64,000 nt of DNA from Clostridia bacterium (GTDB taxonomy: Bacteria > Bacillota > Clostridia > Christensenellales > UMGS416): positions 62,001 to 126,000 of the forward strand of contig JAFGUF010000022.1 of assembly GCA_016938675.1 (NCBI GenBank), in the 5' to 3' direction. Under the pieces are notes generated by a model, which searched no databases, was not told the origin of the DNA, and was given only the letters and a program-made list of their open reading frames with translations. Positions 49,784-60,265 of this stretch are shown in pieces (the stretch's first letter is position 1; every line of letters begins with the position of its first letter). A program made the position numbers and the translations under genes.

Positions 49784-51259
49784 CTAAAGGATATATTCTT
49801 TGTCTTTTTCCGGACGGGCATTCAGCTCTGCCTTTTTCTCTTCGAATCCTTTTTTGCCAAGTAAGGCGTATGTGGCGTTCTTGCCTTCTTCTACACCAGG
49901 CTGATTAAATGCGTTGATATTCAGCAGCTCGCCTGCAACAGCTGTCTGCATCATAAAGAAATACATAAGCTGCCCTATTGTGAAAGCATTCACCTCAGGA
50001 AGTGTAATCCTTTGGTTCAGCTTGCCCTGTACTGTTAATGCATACTCCGTTGCGTCCAGCTCACTCTGGATAAGCTCATTCAGTGTGTGTCCGCCAAGGA
50101 AGGCAACATCCGGAATATCTTCGCATCCATTTGGTATAGCGTACTCCATGCGGTAATTTCCAACACCGATAAAAGTAATCACTTTGTCGAACGGGCCTTC
50201 TGCGTATAGCTGAACCTGCGAATGCTGGTCAGTTACGCCCAAAGCTTTGACGGGAGTCTGCCCCACGTTCACTGCCTTGCCATCCAGCGAATACTTCTTG
50301 CCAAGGCTTTCGGCCCATAGCTGCGCATGCCAGTCAGCCATGTATTTCAATGAATCCGCATAAGGCATAACAACCTGAATATTTTTGCTCTTCTTTTCCA
50401 TTGCAATATACATAAGAAGCCCTGCCATATGTGCAGGATTTTTGAATACATCCTTTTCCTTTGAAATCTCATCCATATAAGCTACGCCTGCAAGCATCTC
50501 TTTTATATCTATTCCGCATACAGCGGCAGGCAGCAGCCCAACCGGGCAGATTTCGGAAAATCTTCCGCCTACTCCGTCTGGAATATAAAATGTCTTAATG
50601 TTCTCTTTTTGGGCGATTTTGATTAGGTTGCCCTTTGAGTGGTCTGTGGTTGCTACAATATTATTATTCCACTTGCAGCCTAGCGCTTTCTTTAAAAGGT
50701 CAGATACGATCAGATACTGCGACATAGTTTCAGATGTGCCGCCTGATTTTGAAATGACATTAAAACATGTCTTTCTAATGTCAATCACATCAAGTAGAGC
50801 CTGCATTCTTTCAGGGTCAACATTATCCTCAACGAAGAACTTGGGACCCTTTCTTTCTTTTTTCGGCAGGTCATTGTATTTCATGTGGTTTAAAGCCTGC
50901 TGTATAGCAATAGGGCCCAGTGCGGAGCCGCCTATACCTAGCACAACGAAGTTATCGAACTTTTTCTGCACTTTTTTTGAATATTCAATAATATCTTCAA
51001 CAATTTCATCCTGATTGTAGGCTAGGTTGCTCCAGGCCATCTCAAACTCTGCCTTGCCAATCTTAGCTTCCATGCTTTTTCTTGCAGCATTATATTTATC
51101 CATCATGGCTTCTATGTCAGCTCTTGATATTGCTCCTGTTTTCTTTTTATCAGCTTTATCTTTTACCTGTTCATTTATTACAGTATCCATCAGGTTATTA
51201 AAATCATATTTAATTCTCATACTGTCTTTGAAATTTTTATCTTCGTATCTGTTCATCAT
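49784..51259 (-). CDS. pgi: Glucose-6-phosphate isomerase
   Basis: FVVLGIGGSALGPIAIQQAL, FNVISKSGGTSET, GGRFSEICPVGLLPAA; GAAGGG SD before ATG at 51259. Confidence 0.95.
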   Translation of the reverse strand: MMNRYEDKNFKDSMRIKYDFNNLMDTVINEQVKDKADKKKTGAISRADIEAMMDKYNAARKSMEAKIGKAEFEMAWSNLAYNQDEIVEDIIEYSKKVQKKFDNFVVLGIGGSALGPIAIQQALNHMKYNDLPKKERKGPKFFVEDNVDPERMQALLDVIDIRKTCFNVISKSGGTSETMSQYLIVSDLLKKALGCKWNNNIVATTDHSKGNLIKIAQKENIKTFYIPDGVGGRFSEICPVGLLPAAVCGIDIKEMLAGVAYMDEISKEKDVFKNPAHMAGLLMYIAMEKKSKNIQVVMPYADSLKYMADWHAQLWAESLGKKYSLDGKAVNVGQTPVKALGVTDQHSQVQLYAEGPFDKVITFIGVGNYRMEYAIPNGCEDIPDVAFLGGHTLNELIQSELDATEYALTVQGKLNQRITLPEVNAFTIGQLMYFFMMQTAVAGELLNINAFNQPGVEEGKNATYALLGKKGFEEKKAELNARPEKDKEYIL

Positions 51260-51500
51260 TTTTCCCTTCAATTCAATATTCATTATTAGTTCGGGTATAT
51301 TATAGCATATTATTTGTTTTTTTAAAGAATAAATATACATAAAAACAATTATAAATTCCTTTGTGAAATGCTATTTTAATTCTTTTCAGCGATTAATTTG
51401 CTGCTTATCAATCAATATATTTTGCTGCTAAATTTGACTTATCTGCTTCATTCCCTGTGTAAGATACTGGTAAACTATCATTAGTTCAGTTCATTAAATA

Positions 51501-51556
51501 TTGACGGCTTCAAAAAACTGTGGTACTATGTCTGCATATTAGTTAGTAGTGCTAAT
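51501..51556 (+). promoter_or_regulatory. acc-fab operon promoter (TTGACG-17-TACTAT) with FapR-like operator ATTAGTTAGTAGTGCTAAT
   Basis: -35 51501-51506, -10 51524-51529, inverted repeat 51538-51556 overlapping expected start site. Confidence 0.6.
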
Positions 51557-51611
51557 TAATAAATATTATGAGAGGAGTTATACATTTAAGAAAGGAGCAT
51601 AAAAAGTAAAT

Positions 51612-52040
51612 ATGTCAAATGAAGAGATATTCGGTATTATCAATTATTTAAATTCTTTATCATTCTCAGAATTTGAACTAGAAACAGGTGACCTCAAGAT
51701 ACGCATAAAGAGGGATTCATCCTCTGTTAAGTATATTGAAAAACAGCCAGACGAGGCCGCCGAAGCCACTCCACAAATAAAAATTGAAGAAGATAATAAC
51801 AAGCCAAGCATTTTAGCGCCTATTACCGGCGTTTATTACCAATCTTCCGCACCCGGCGAAAAGCCATTTGTAAAAGTTGGTGACACGGTTAAGGAAGGCG
51901 ATGTCCTCTGCATTCTGGAAGCAATGAAAAACATGATAGAGGTAACATCCGATAAAAGCGGGCAGATTGAGCAGATATTAGGCACAGACGGCGACTCCGT
52001 TGAAGAAGGCCAGGCTCTCTTTATCTTCAAGGGAGAGTAG
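51612..52040 (+). CDS. accB: Acetyl-CoA carboxylase biotin carboxyl carrier protein
   Basis: C-terminal ITGVYYQSSAPGEKPFVKVGDTVKEGDVLCILEAMKNM. Confidence 0.95.
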   Translation: MSNEEIFGIINYLNSLSFSEFELETGDLKIRIKRDSSSVKYIEKQPDEAAEATPQIKIEEDNNKPSILAPITGVYYQSSAPGEKPFVKVGDTVKEGDVLCILEAMKNMIEVTSDKSGQIEQILGTDGDSVEEGQALFIFKGE

Positions 52041-52043
52041 CAG

Positions 52044-53402
52044 ATGAATACAGTGCTTATTGCAAACCGCGGAGAGATTGCGGTTCGCATAATAAGAACA
52101 TGCAAAAAGCTTGGACTTAATTCAATTGCTGTCTACTCCGAAGCCGACAAAGATGCCTACTATACCAGAATCGCAGATCAGGCGGTTTGCATCGGCCCCG
52201 CTAAGGCCGAAAAAAGCTATCTGAATATAGATGCCATAATGACAGTAGCCAAGGTATACAATGCCTGTGCCATCCATCCCGGTATAGGATTTCTTTCCGA
52301 AAACTCCGATTTTCAGAGAGCATGTGAGGAATCCGGAATTATATTTATCGGCCCTGACGCCCTTTCGATGGACTTATTAGGCGACAAGGCGCATGCAAGG
52401 CAGCTGATGATAGATAACGATATACCTGTGCCGATGGGCTCAGACGGCGAAATAAACGACTATGACGAAGCGAAAGCTTTGGCGGACAGAATTGGCTATC
52501 CAGTTATTATTAAGGCTTCCCATGGCGGTGGTGGCGGTGGAATCAGAATAGTCCACGACCCTGAAAAATTTAAAAGTGAATTTATGCTTGTAAAAAAAGA
52601 GGCTCTTGCATCATTCGGAAGCGAAAGCGTATATATTGAGCAATACCTCCAAAAAACAAGGCATATAGAAGTACAGATACTGGCTGATGGCCACGGGAAT
52701 GTTCTGCATTTCGGTACAAGGGAATGCAGCATGCAGAGAAAGAACCAGAAGCTAGTTGAGGAAGCACCAGCGCCATTTATACCTGAAAGCATCAGGCATG
52801 AAATGGAGATGTGCGCAGTAAAAATAGCGGAAATCGCGAAATATAAAAATGCCGGAACAGTTGAGTTTCTGTTAACGGAAGATAATAAATTCTACTTCAT
52901 GGAGATGAACACACGAATTCAGGTGGAACATCCCGTAACAGAAGCAGTATATGGAATAGATTTGATAAAAGGCCAGATTCAGATTGCGCTTAACCATAAG
53001 TTTGCATTGGAACAAAAGGATATCAATGCCAGCGGACACGCAATCGAATGCAGGATAAACGCGGAAAACCCGGAAAAGAATTTCGCTCCCAGCCCAGGCA
53101 GGATAAAATCCATGCAGCTGCCGGGAGGTTTTGGAGTAAGGGTAGACAGCGGATATGCCGACAAAGATAAAATATCGCCCTTTTACGACTCCATGATACT
53201 AAAGGTGATATGCCATGGACAGACCAGAGATGAGGCCATTGCAGCATCATGCCAGGCTCTTTCTGAACTCGATATTCAAGGCGTTGATATAAACTCCGAT
53301 TTCGCAAAAACAATATTGAAGCATGAAGATTTCAAGACCGGCAATGTCCATACAAAGTGGATAGAGCAGGTGCTTTATGCGCAGGTATTCAAAAAAGCGT
53401 GA
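52044..53402 (+). CDS. accC: Biotin carboxylase
   Basis: MNTVLIANRGEIAVRIIRTCKKLG; ATP-grasp motifs. Confidence 0.97.
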   Translation: MNTVLIANRGEIAVRIIRTCKKLGLNSIAVYSEADKDAYYTRIADQAVCIGPAKAEKSYLNIDAIMTVAKVYNACAIHPGIGFLSENSDFQRACEESGIIFIGPDALSMDLLGDKAHARQLMIDNDIPVPMGSDGEINDYDEAKALADRIGYPVIIKASHGGGGGGIRIVHDPEKFKSEFMLVKKEALASFGSESVYIEQYLQKTRHIEVQILADGHGNVLHFGTRECSMQRKNQKLVEEAPAPFIPESIRHEMEMCAVKIAEIAKYKNAGTVEFLLTEDNKFYFMEMNTRIQVEHPVTEAVYGIDLIKGQIQIALNHKFALEQKDINASGHAIECRINAENPEKNFAPSPGRIKSMQLPGGFGVRVDSGYADKDKISPFYDSMILKVICHGQTRDEAIAASCQALSELDIQGVDINSDFAKTILKHEDFKTGNVHTKWIEQVLYAQVFKKA

Positions 53403-53428
53403 TTTATTCGCGCAGTTAAAGCGGAGAA

Positions 53429-54253
53429 ATGTCAATGAAACTATTTGACGAAAATATAAACACAGCCAAAGACTTAACAGAAATTAAGAAACCAGAATTT
53501 TTAAAGTGCTCAGAATGCGGCAGAGAGATACTTAAAGAGCTGGTTCACTCCAACCTGTCCACATGCGTATACTGCGGATATCTTTTTCGCGTACCGGCAA
53601 AAAATAGAATCGACATGATCGCCGACAAAGAGACCTTCATTGAAATTGGAGCCGAGAAAACAAGTACAGATCCGCTCAATTTCCCGGATTACCCTGATAA
53701 GCTGGAGAAGGCAAAGGAAGCCTCCGGCATGAATGAAGCAATAATTACCGGAATATGCAAAATCGGCGGATACAAAGCAGGCCTTGCCGTAATGGATTCA
53801 TACTTCATGATGGGCAGCATGGGCCAGATGGTGGGCGAAAAAATAACAGACCTTGCTGAGGAATGCACAAAGCAGAATCTTCCCTTGATTATTTTTTCAG
53901 CTTCGGGCGGAGCAAGAATGCAGGAAGGCATAATATCGCTTCTCCAGATGTCACGTACCACCGCAGCATTAAACAGAATGCATGATGCCGGGCTGCCTTA
54001 TTTAAGCGTGCTGACAAATCCTACAACAGGCGGAGTGACGGCTAGCTTTGCAATGCAGGGCGACATCATTATCTCTGAACCCAAGGCTTTAATAGGCTTT
54101 GCAGGTCCAAGAGTTATACAGCAGACTGTAAAGGACAAACTGCCCGAAGAATTCCAGACAGCGGAGTTTCTATTAAAGCAGGGCATGATAGACCGGATAG
54201 TAGAGCGCAGGGAGCTGAGGACAGTGCTTGCGCAGATATTATCGCTTCACTGA
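53429..54253 (+). CDS. accD: Acetyl-CoA carboxylase carboxyltransferase beta subunit
   Basis: CSECGREILKELVHSNLSTCVYCGY zinc finger; FSASGGARMQEGIISLLQM. Confidence 0.96.
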   Translation: MSMKLFDENINTAKDLTEIKKPEFLKCSECGREILKELVHSNLSTCVYCGYLFRVPAKNRIDMIADKETFIEIGAEKTSTDPLNFPDYPDKLEKAKEASGMNEAIITGICKIGGYKAGLAVMDSYFMMGSMGQMVGEKITDLAEECTKQNLPLIIFSASGGARMQEGIISLLQMSRTTAALNRMHDAGLPYLSVLTNPTTGGVTASFAMQGDIIISEPKALIGFAGPRVIQQTVKDKLPEEFQTAEFLLKQGMIDRIVERRELRTVLAQILSLH

Positions 54254-54258
54254 CAAAT

Positions 54259-55113
54259 ATGGACGAAAAGGAGAAAAATATGCAGGCATACATCCCGCAG
54301 GCGGACAATATTGAAATTTCAGCTGCATGGAAAAAAGTCCAAACGGCCAGAATGCAGAACCGCCCGCAGTCCAGAGACTACATAAATGCTCTTTGCCAAG
54401 ATTTCTTTGAAGTGAAGGGCGACAGATGCCTGGGCGATGACGACGCGATAGTTACAGGCATTGGAAGAATAAATGAAACCGTATTTACAATAATAGGCCA
54501 GCAGAAAGGCATAACAATAGAGGAAAAGAAGGCTTGCAGTTTTGGCATGGCAAACCCGGAAGGCTATAGAAAATCCATGCGTGCCATACGGCAGGCTGAA
54601 AAATTCAATCGCCCCATACTCACTCTGATTGATACGCCCGGTGCATTCTGCGGAATAAAGGCGGAGGAAAAGGGCCAGGGAACAGTAATAGCAGAGCACC
54701 TGCAGCTGATAGCCAGCGCGAAAGTACCCGTGATAGCTGTAGTTTTAGGCGAAGGCGGAAGCGGCGGCGCATTGGCTCTTGCGCTCTCTGACAAACTGGC
54801 GCTGCTTGAAAACAGCTACTTTTCTGTAATTTCGCCGGAGGGCTGTGCCTCGATACTTTTTAAGGATTCATCGAAAGCTCAGCTGGCTGCTGAAAGCCTG
54901 TGCCTTACTCCTGATGACCTTATAAAGTTCGGTATAGCAGACGATATAATCAAGGAAAAGCCGGGCTATTCGCGGGAAAACATGGCCTATACTGTATATA
55001 AGGTAAAGCAGAAAATCAAGGAATATATAGATGAGCTCAGCAGCTATTCAGGCGAAGATCTGGTAAAGCGCAGATATGAGAAGCTTCTTAACATGAAAGG
55101 ATTCAACAATTGA
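54259..55113 (+). CDS. accA: Acetyl-CoA carboxylase carboxyltransferase alpha subunit
   Basis: AWKKVQTARMQNRPQSRDYI...DTPGAFCGIKAEEKGQG. Confidence 0.96.
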   Translation: MDEKEKNMQAYIPQADNIEISAAWKKVQTARMQNRPQSRDYINALCQDFFEVKGDRCLGDDDAIVTGIGRINETVFTIIGQQKGITIEEKKACSFGMANPEGYRKSMRAIRQAEKFNRPILTLIDTPGAFCGIKAEEKGQGTVIAEHLQLIASAKVPVIAVVLGEGGSGGALALALSDKLALLENSYFSVISPEGCASILFKDSSKAQLAAESLCLTPDDLIKFGIADDIIKEKPGYSRENMAYTVYKVKQKIKEYIDELSSYSGEDLVKRRYEKLLNMKGFNN

Positions 55114-56084
55114 GTATTAACACAAAAATAACAGGTGTAGGGTCATATCTTCCCGAAACAATTGTTACAAACGCAATGATTGAGGATATACTTGACACAT
55201 CCGATGAATGGATAATCAAAAGGACAGGAATAAGGCAACGCAGAGTAGTAAAGGACGAAACCACAACATATATGGCGGTGGAAGCCGCGAAAAGAGCAGT
55301 AGAAAATGCGGGAATTAAATCAGAAAATATAGAGCTGATAATAGGCTCTACAATATCAGGCGACGTATCCAGTCCAGCAATAGCCTCCTATGTGCAAAGA
55401 ACATTGGGATGCGAAAATGTGGCTGCTATGGATGTGGCTGCCGGCTGCACGGGCTTCATCTATGCGATGGCGACCGCCATTTCATTGATGGAGACATTGA
55501 ACAAGAATACTGCCGTGGTAGTAGCATCTGAAAATCTTTCCTGCCGCTCAGACTGGAGCGATAGATCATCATGCATACTCTTCGGCGACGGGGCAGGCGC
55601 AGTTGTAATAGAAAGAAGTGAATCAAACTCAATCTATCACCCTGTGCTTCACGCAATACCTGATACCGACGATGTATTGTACGTAGCCAGCTCAAAGTAT
55701 GCACATCCCTGGAGTAAAGACATAGCTACAGATGACTGCGCAATTAGAATGGACGGCAAGAAGGTATTTGCTTTCGCCGTTGACGCAGTGGAAAAGACCC
55801 TGAATGAACTTACAGAGCTATGCGGCGACAAACCAATAACAAAGATAATTCTTCATCAGGCAAACAACAGAATTATCAGGTATGCGGCGACATCATCAAG
55901 CTATGACAAGGATCAGTTCTTTGTAAATGTAGACAGGCTCGCAAACACGTCCTCTGCATCAATACCTCTTGCAATAGATGAAGCAGCAAGAGAAGGATGG
56001 CTAAAAAAAGGAGATGTGGTGGCACTTGTCGGTTTCGGTGCCGGCTTATCCTACGGCGGAATAATTATCGAATGGGCTATATAA
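55110..56084 (+). CDS. fabH: 3-oxoacyl-ACP synthase III
   Basis: DEWIIKRTGIRQRR, DVAAGCTGFIYA, HQANNRI. Confidence 0.96.
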   Translation: MSINTKITGVGSYLPETIVTNAMIEDILDTSDEWIIKRTGIRQRRVVKDETTTYMAVEAAKRAVENAGIKSENIELIIGSTISGDVSSPAIASYVQRTLGCENVAAMDVAAGCTGFIYAMATAISLMETLNKNTAVVVASENLSCRSDWSDRSSCILFGDGAGAVVIERSESNSIYHPVLHAIPDTDDVLYVASSKYAHPWSKDIATDDCAIRMDGKKVFAFAVDAVEKTLNELTELCGDKPITKIILHQANNRIIRYAATSSSYDKDQFFVNVDRLANTSSASIPLAIDEAAREGWLKKGDVVALVGFGAGLSYGGIIIEWAI

Positions 56085-56088
56085 CATG

Positions 56089-56113
56089 ATATTAGGGCGC
56101 AAGCCTTTAATAT
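56089..56113 (+). other. GNRA-tetraloop hairpin in the fabH-acpP intergenic region
   Basis: ATATTAGGGC-GCAA-GCCT(T)TAATAT. Confidence 0.6.
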
Positions 56114-56153
56114 AAAACAAACATTATTATTTATTTTGAAAGGTATTATAAAA

Positions 56154-56372
56154 ATGAAAGAACAAATTATAGCAATTTTAATGGAACAATTAGATTTAGA
56201 AAGAGACGACATCAAGGACGATTCAGACTTTGTAGAAGACCTCGAGATGGATTCACTGGACATGATGGAACTGGTAATTGAAATCGAAAAAAAATTGGGC
56301 CTTTCCATTGACAATGAAAAGCTCTCTGAAATCCACTGCATGAATGACCTGATGGAATACATCGAGGCATAA
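56154..56372 (+). CDS. acpP: Acyl carrier protein
   Basis: DFVEDLEMDSLDMMELVIEIEKKLGL phosphopantetheine DSL motif; ATG at 56154 follows GAAAGGTATTATAAAA (ORF track start 56136). Confidence 0.93.
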   Translation: MKEQIIAILMEQLDLERDDIKDDSDFVEDLEMDSLDMMELVIEIEKKLGLSIDNEKLSEIHCMNDLMEYIEA

Positions 56373-56373
56373 A

Positions 56374-57327
56374 ATGACTGCCAAGCAAAGAATAACAGAA
56401 ATGTTCAATATCCGATACCCCATTATCCAGGGCGGCATGGCCTGGGTATCGGATGCCTCTTTGGCGGCAGCTGTATCTGAAGCGGGAGGCCTAGGCGTGA
56501 TAGCCGCGGGCAACGCACCGGCCAACTGGGTAAAAGAGCAGATTGAACTACTAAAAAGCAAAACGGATAAGCCCTTTGGCGTAAACGTTATGCTGCTAAG
56601 CCCATTTGTGGATGAAGTAGCTCAGGTAGTTGTAGAATCTAAAGCAGACGTTATTATAACAGGTGCCGGCAACCCTGCAAAATACATGAAAATGTGGCAG
56701 GATACAGGGGCAAAGGTTGTGCCTGTGGTAGCCAGCAGCGCACTTGCAGCAATGATGGAAAAGATGGGCGCGGATGCCGTTGTAGCCGAAGGCTGCGAAG
56801 CAGGCGGACATATTGGCGAGCTGACTACAATGGTGCTTGTTCCCGATATACTTCAATCAGTAAGTATACCTGTAGTAGCGGCTGGCGGAATATATGACAG
56901 CAGAACAGCGCTTGCAGCATTCTGTCTTGGCGCAGACGCCATTCAGGTCGGAACTCGCTTCATAATGGCTTCAGAGTGCAATGCTCACCAGAACTACAAA
57001 GACAAAATAAAGAAAGCAAAAGACATAGACAGCAAAGTGACAGGGCGCGTAACAGGCCACCCAGTCCGCCTGATACGCAACGCCTTAGCCAGAAAAATGC
57101 TGGCGGCTGAATATGAAGCTAATGCCGTTGAAGTTTTAGAAGAGATGGGCTCAGGCTCATTGCGCGCAGCCGTAGTCGAAGGCGACATCAAGGAGGGCTC
57201 ATTTATGGCCGGACAGGTTGCATGCATGCTGAATGATGAAATGAGCGCAAAGGAAATAATTGAAGAGATATTCTCAAACGAAAAAATGACTGCTGTGCTT
57301 AAAGATGCATCAAGATTCATTAAATAA
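56374..57327 (+). CDS. fabK: Enoyl-ACP reductase II (FMN-dependent FabK)
   Basis: RYPIIQGGMAWVSDASLAAAVSEAGGLGVIAAGN...GCEAGGHIGELTTM. Confidence 0.95.
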   Translation: MTAKQRITEMFNIRYPIIQGGMAWVSDASLAAAVSEAGGLGVIAAGNAPANWVKEQIELLKSKTDKPFGVNVMLLSPFVDEVAQVVVESKADVIITGAGNPAKYMKMWQDTGAKVVPVVASSALAAMMEKMGADAVVAEGCEAGGHIGELTTMVLVPDILQSVSIPVVAAGGIYDSRTALAAFCLGADAIQVGTRFIMASECNAHQNYKDKIKKAKDIDSKVTGRVTGHPVRLIRNALARKMLAAEYEANAVEVLEEMGSGSLRAAVVEGDIKEGSFMAGQVACMLNDEMSAKEIIEEIFSNEKMTAVLKDASRFIK

Positions 57328-57339
57328 GGATACTATATT

Positions 57340-58263
57340 ATGAAAAGAGCAATACTGTTCCCTGGACAGGGAGCGCAGGAAACCGGCATGGGAAAAGACC
57401 TATATGAAAGCAGCGCAGTATACAGGGAAGTTTTTGATTCCATAGATGCAGGGCTTGACTTCTCACTCAAGGAATCCTGCTTTGAAGGCGTGAATATGGA
57501 CAAAAGTGAATATGTTCAGCCTGCAATATATGCCCATTCTGTAGCGCTGCTTAAAGCACTTGGAATCGGCGCGGATATATACGCGGGGCTTTCGCTTGGC
57601 GAGTATTCCGCAATGACGGCTGTAAACATGCAAGACGCCGTAAAGGGCGCTCAGCTGGTAAACCAAAGAGGAAACATTATGGACTCTGCTGTGGAATATG
57701 GCAAAGGCGGCATGATGTCCGTACTGGGCCTTGATATGGAATCTGTTGAAAAAGCACTGGCAGAGTATGGCAACATCTGGGTAGCCAATCACCTTTCGGA
57801 GGGCAATATAATAATAGCAGGCGAAAAAGAAAGCGTAGAGAAATCTGAAAGCAGATTTATTGAACTGGGCGCGAAGACAATAGTCCTGAATACCAGCGGA
57901 CCGTTCCACACGCCTATGCTTGAAAGCGCAGCCGAAAAATTCATAGAGCATTTGAAGAAGGCCGATTTCAAAGAACCTGACGCAATTATTTATTCAAATT
58001 ATACAGCAATGCCCTATGAAAGCGCAGCCGATGCACCACATCTGCTTTCAAAGCAGATGTCAAACCCTGTAAGATGGCATGAGATAACTGAAAAGCTCAT
58101 AGCCCTAGGCGTAGATGAGTTTGTGGAAATAGGCCCATCAATGGTGCTGAGCAAGATGCTGAAAAGAAGGCTTAAGGAAAGCGACGTAAAAATTCATTCA
58201 GTAAGAAACCTGAAGACATTTGAAAAATATTTGGAAGAACAAAAGGAGACGTATAATGGCTAA
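57340..58263 (+). CDS. fabD: Malonyl-CoA:ACP transacylase
   Basis: FPGQGAQETGMGKDLYE, GLSLGEYSAM. Confidence 0.95.
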   Translation: MKRAILFPGQGAQETGMGKDLYESSAVYREVFDSIDAGLDFSLKESCFEGVNMDKSEYVQPAIYAHSVALLKALGIGADIYAGLSLGEYSAMTAVNMQDAVKGAQLVNQRGNIMDSAVEYGKGGMMSVLGLDMESVEKALAEYGNIWVANHLSEGNIIIAGEKESVEKSESRFIELGAKTIVLNTSGPFHTPMLESAAEKFIEHLKKADFKEPDAIIYSNYTAMPYESAADAPHLLSKQMSNPVRWHEITEKLIALGVDEFVEIGPSMVLSKMLKRRLKESDVKIHSVRNLKTFEKYLEEQKETYNG

Positions 58264-58990
58264 AACAGCGCTTGTTACCGGCGCATCAGGCGGAATAGGC
58301 CAGGCAGTGGCCGCAGAGCTTGCATCCATTGGCTTCGACATAGGAATACATTACAATTCAAATGAAGCTAAGGCGATTGAAACCAAACACATAGTCGAAT
58401 CCTATGGGCAGAAAGCCTTGCTGCTTAAGGCCGATCTAAAATCATCAGAGGAATGCAGCTTTATTGTGCAAAAATGCATTGATGAGTTAGGCGGGATCTA
58501 TGCACTTGTCAATAACGCAGGCATCACAAAAGACGGCCTTGCTATGCGCATGAGCGATGACGATTTTACGGAAGTTATTGCAGCAAATTTAAACTCATGC
58601 TTTTATATGACAAGAGCCGCCCTTCCCCACCTTCTTAAAAAGCGTGAGGGCAGGATAGTTAATATATCATCTGTAATCGGACTAACCGGCAATGCAGGAC
58701 AGGCTAATTATGCTGCTTCAAAGGCCGGGATAATAGGCTTCACCAAATCTATAGCAAAGGAAGCGGCATCCCGCAATATATGCGTGAACGCAGTTGCCCC
58801 GGGATACATTGTTACTCCCATGACTGAAACATTGAATGACAAGGTAAAAGAAACAATTCAAGAGAAGATACCTCTTAAGCGCCTAGGCACTCCGGAAGAT
58901 GCCGCTAATATCGTGGGCTTCCTCTGCTCCGAAAAAGCAGGTTATATCACGGGCCAGGTCATCTGCGTAGACGGCGGCATGATAATTTAA
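58256..58990 (+). CDS. fabG: 3-oxoacyl-ACP reductase
   Basis: TALVTGASGGIGQAVA, YAASKAG; ATG at 58256 overlaps fabD end. Confidence 0.95.
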   Translation: MAKTALVTGASGGIGQAVAAELASIGFDIGIHYNSNEAKAIETKHIVESYGQKALLLKADLKSSEECSFIVQKCIDELGGIYALVNNAGITKDGLAMRMSDDDFTEVIAANLNSCFYMTRAALPHLLKKREGRIVNISSVIGLTGNAGQANYAASKAGIIGFTKSIAKEAASRNICVNAVAPGYIVTPMTETLNDKVKETIQEKIPLKRLGTPEDAANIVGFLCSEKAGYITGQVICVDGGMII

Positions 58991-59012
58991 CTCTGGAAAG
59001 GAAATTTAGATT

Positions 59013-60242
59013 ATGGCAAATCGCGTAGTTATTACCGGTATGGGGGCCGTTTGCCCTCTGGGCGATAATATCGCTGAAATATATGAAAACGCAAAAAACG
59101 GTGTGTGCGGCATTGTTCCTGCCACGATGTTTGACACGGAACAAATAAACAATGTACACTTCGCGGGAGAAGTGAAGGACTTCGACCCCAGTCAATACAT
59201 CGCCAAGCGTGAAGCAAGAAGGCTCGACAGATTCGCACAGTTTGCAATATACGCTGGCATGCAGGCGTTTGAAGACTCCGGCCTTGCAGAATATGACCCC
59301 TACAGGGTAGGCGTGATACTAGGCAGCGGCATGGGCGGGCTTGAGACCATTTGCGAACAGAACGAATCAATGATTACATCGGGAATGAACACAGTATCAT
59401 CTCTGTTTATCCCTAAGTCAATCATAAACCTAGCTGCCGGCAGCCTAGCTATAAAGCTGAATCTGAACGGACTGTGCTACAGTGTTGTCTCGGCCTGCGC
59501 TTCGGGGACAGATGCAATAGGCCTAGCCTACCAAGCAGTAAAAAACAATCAGGCTGACGCTGTGCTTGTAGGCGGCGCAGAGGCAGTTATCGGCAATCTC
59601 GGTGTCCAGGGATTCAACCAAATGGGTGCACTTTCGAATTCTGATAAACTGGAAAGAGCCAGCATACCATTTGATAAGGAGCGTAACGGCTTCGTAATGG
59701 GTGAAGGGGCGGCATTCATGCTGGTAGAAAGCTATGAGCATGCGCAAAAGCGAAACGCCCATATTTACGGCGAAATAGCAGGATTCGGGCAGACATGCGA
59801 CGCGAATCACATAACAGCGCCAATGGAGGGCGGTATACACGCGGCTAGAGCCATGGAAATGGCTGTAGAAGAAGCAGGCATAGCAAAGGAGAAAGTCGGC
59901 TATATCAATGCCCACGGCACAGGAACACCGCTTAACGATAAAACCGAAACATCCGCCATAATTACCTGCTTTGGTGATCACAGCAAAAGCATTGCGGTAT
60001 CCTCAACCAAGTCAATGACCGGCCACTTGCTGGGAGCAGCGGGCGCCATAGAAGCCATACTCACGGTTATGTCATTAGGCGAATCAATAGCTCTTCCAAC
60101 TATAAACTATCAGATCCCTGATGAAGAATGCACACTAAATTATGTGCCAAATAAACGGCAGGCAATTTCCTGTGAATACGCAATATCCAATTCATTGGGC
60201 TTCGGCGGGCACAACAGCTCCCTGCTGTTTAAAAAGGGCTAA
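59013..60242 (+). CDS. fabF: 3-oxoacyl-ACP synthase II
   Basis: RVVITGMGAVCPLGDN, SACASGTDAIGLAYQ, AHGTGTPLND. Confidence 0.96.
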   Translation: MANRVVITGMGAVCPLGDNIAEIYENAKNGVCGIVPATMFDTEQINNVHFAGEVKDFDPSQYIAKREARRLDRFAQFAIYAGMQAFEDSGLAEYDPYRVGVILGSGMGGLETICEQNESMITSGMNTVSSLFIPKSIINLAAGSLAIKLNLNGLCYSVVSACASGTDAIGLAYQAVKNNQADAVLVGGAEAVIGNLGVQGFNQMGALSNSDKLERASIPFDKERNGFVMGEGAAFMLVESYEHAQKRNAHIYGEIAGFGQTCDANHITAPMEGGIHAARAMEMAVEEAGIAKEKVGYINAHGTGTPLNDKTETSAIITCFGDHSKSIAVSSTKSMTGHLLGAAGAIEAILTVMSLGESIALPTINYQIPDEECTLNYVPNKRQAISCEYAISNSLGFGGHNSSLLFKKG

Positions 60243-60265
60243 AAACATAACGAAAGGCAAAGCAG

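Noticed and set aside
51460-51500. Second FapR-like element ATTAGTTCAGTTCATTAAAT
   Set aside because: Only one arm resembles the motif and symmetry is poor.
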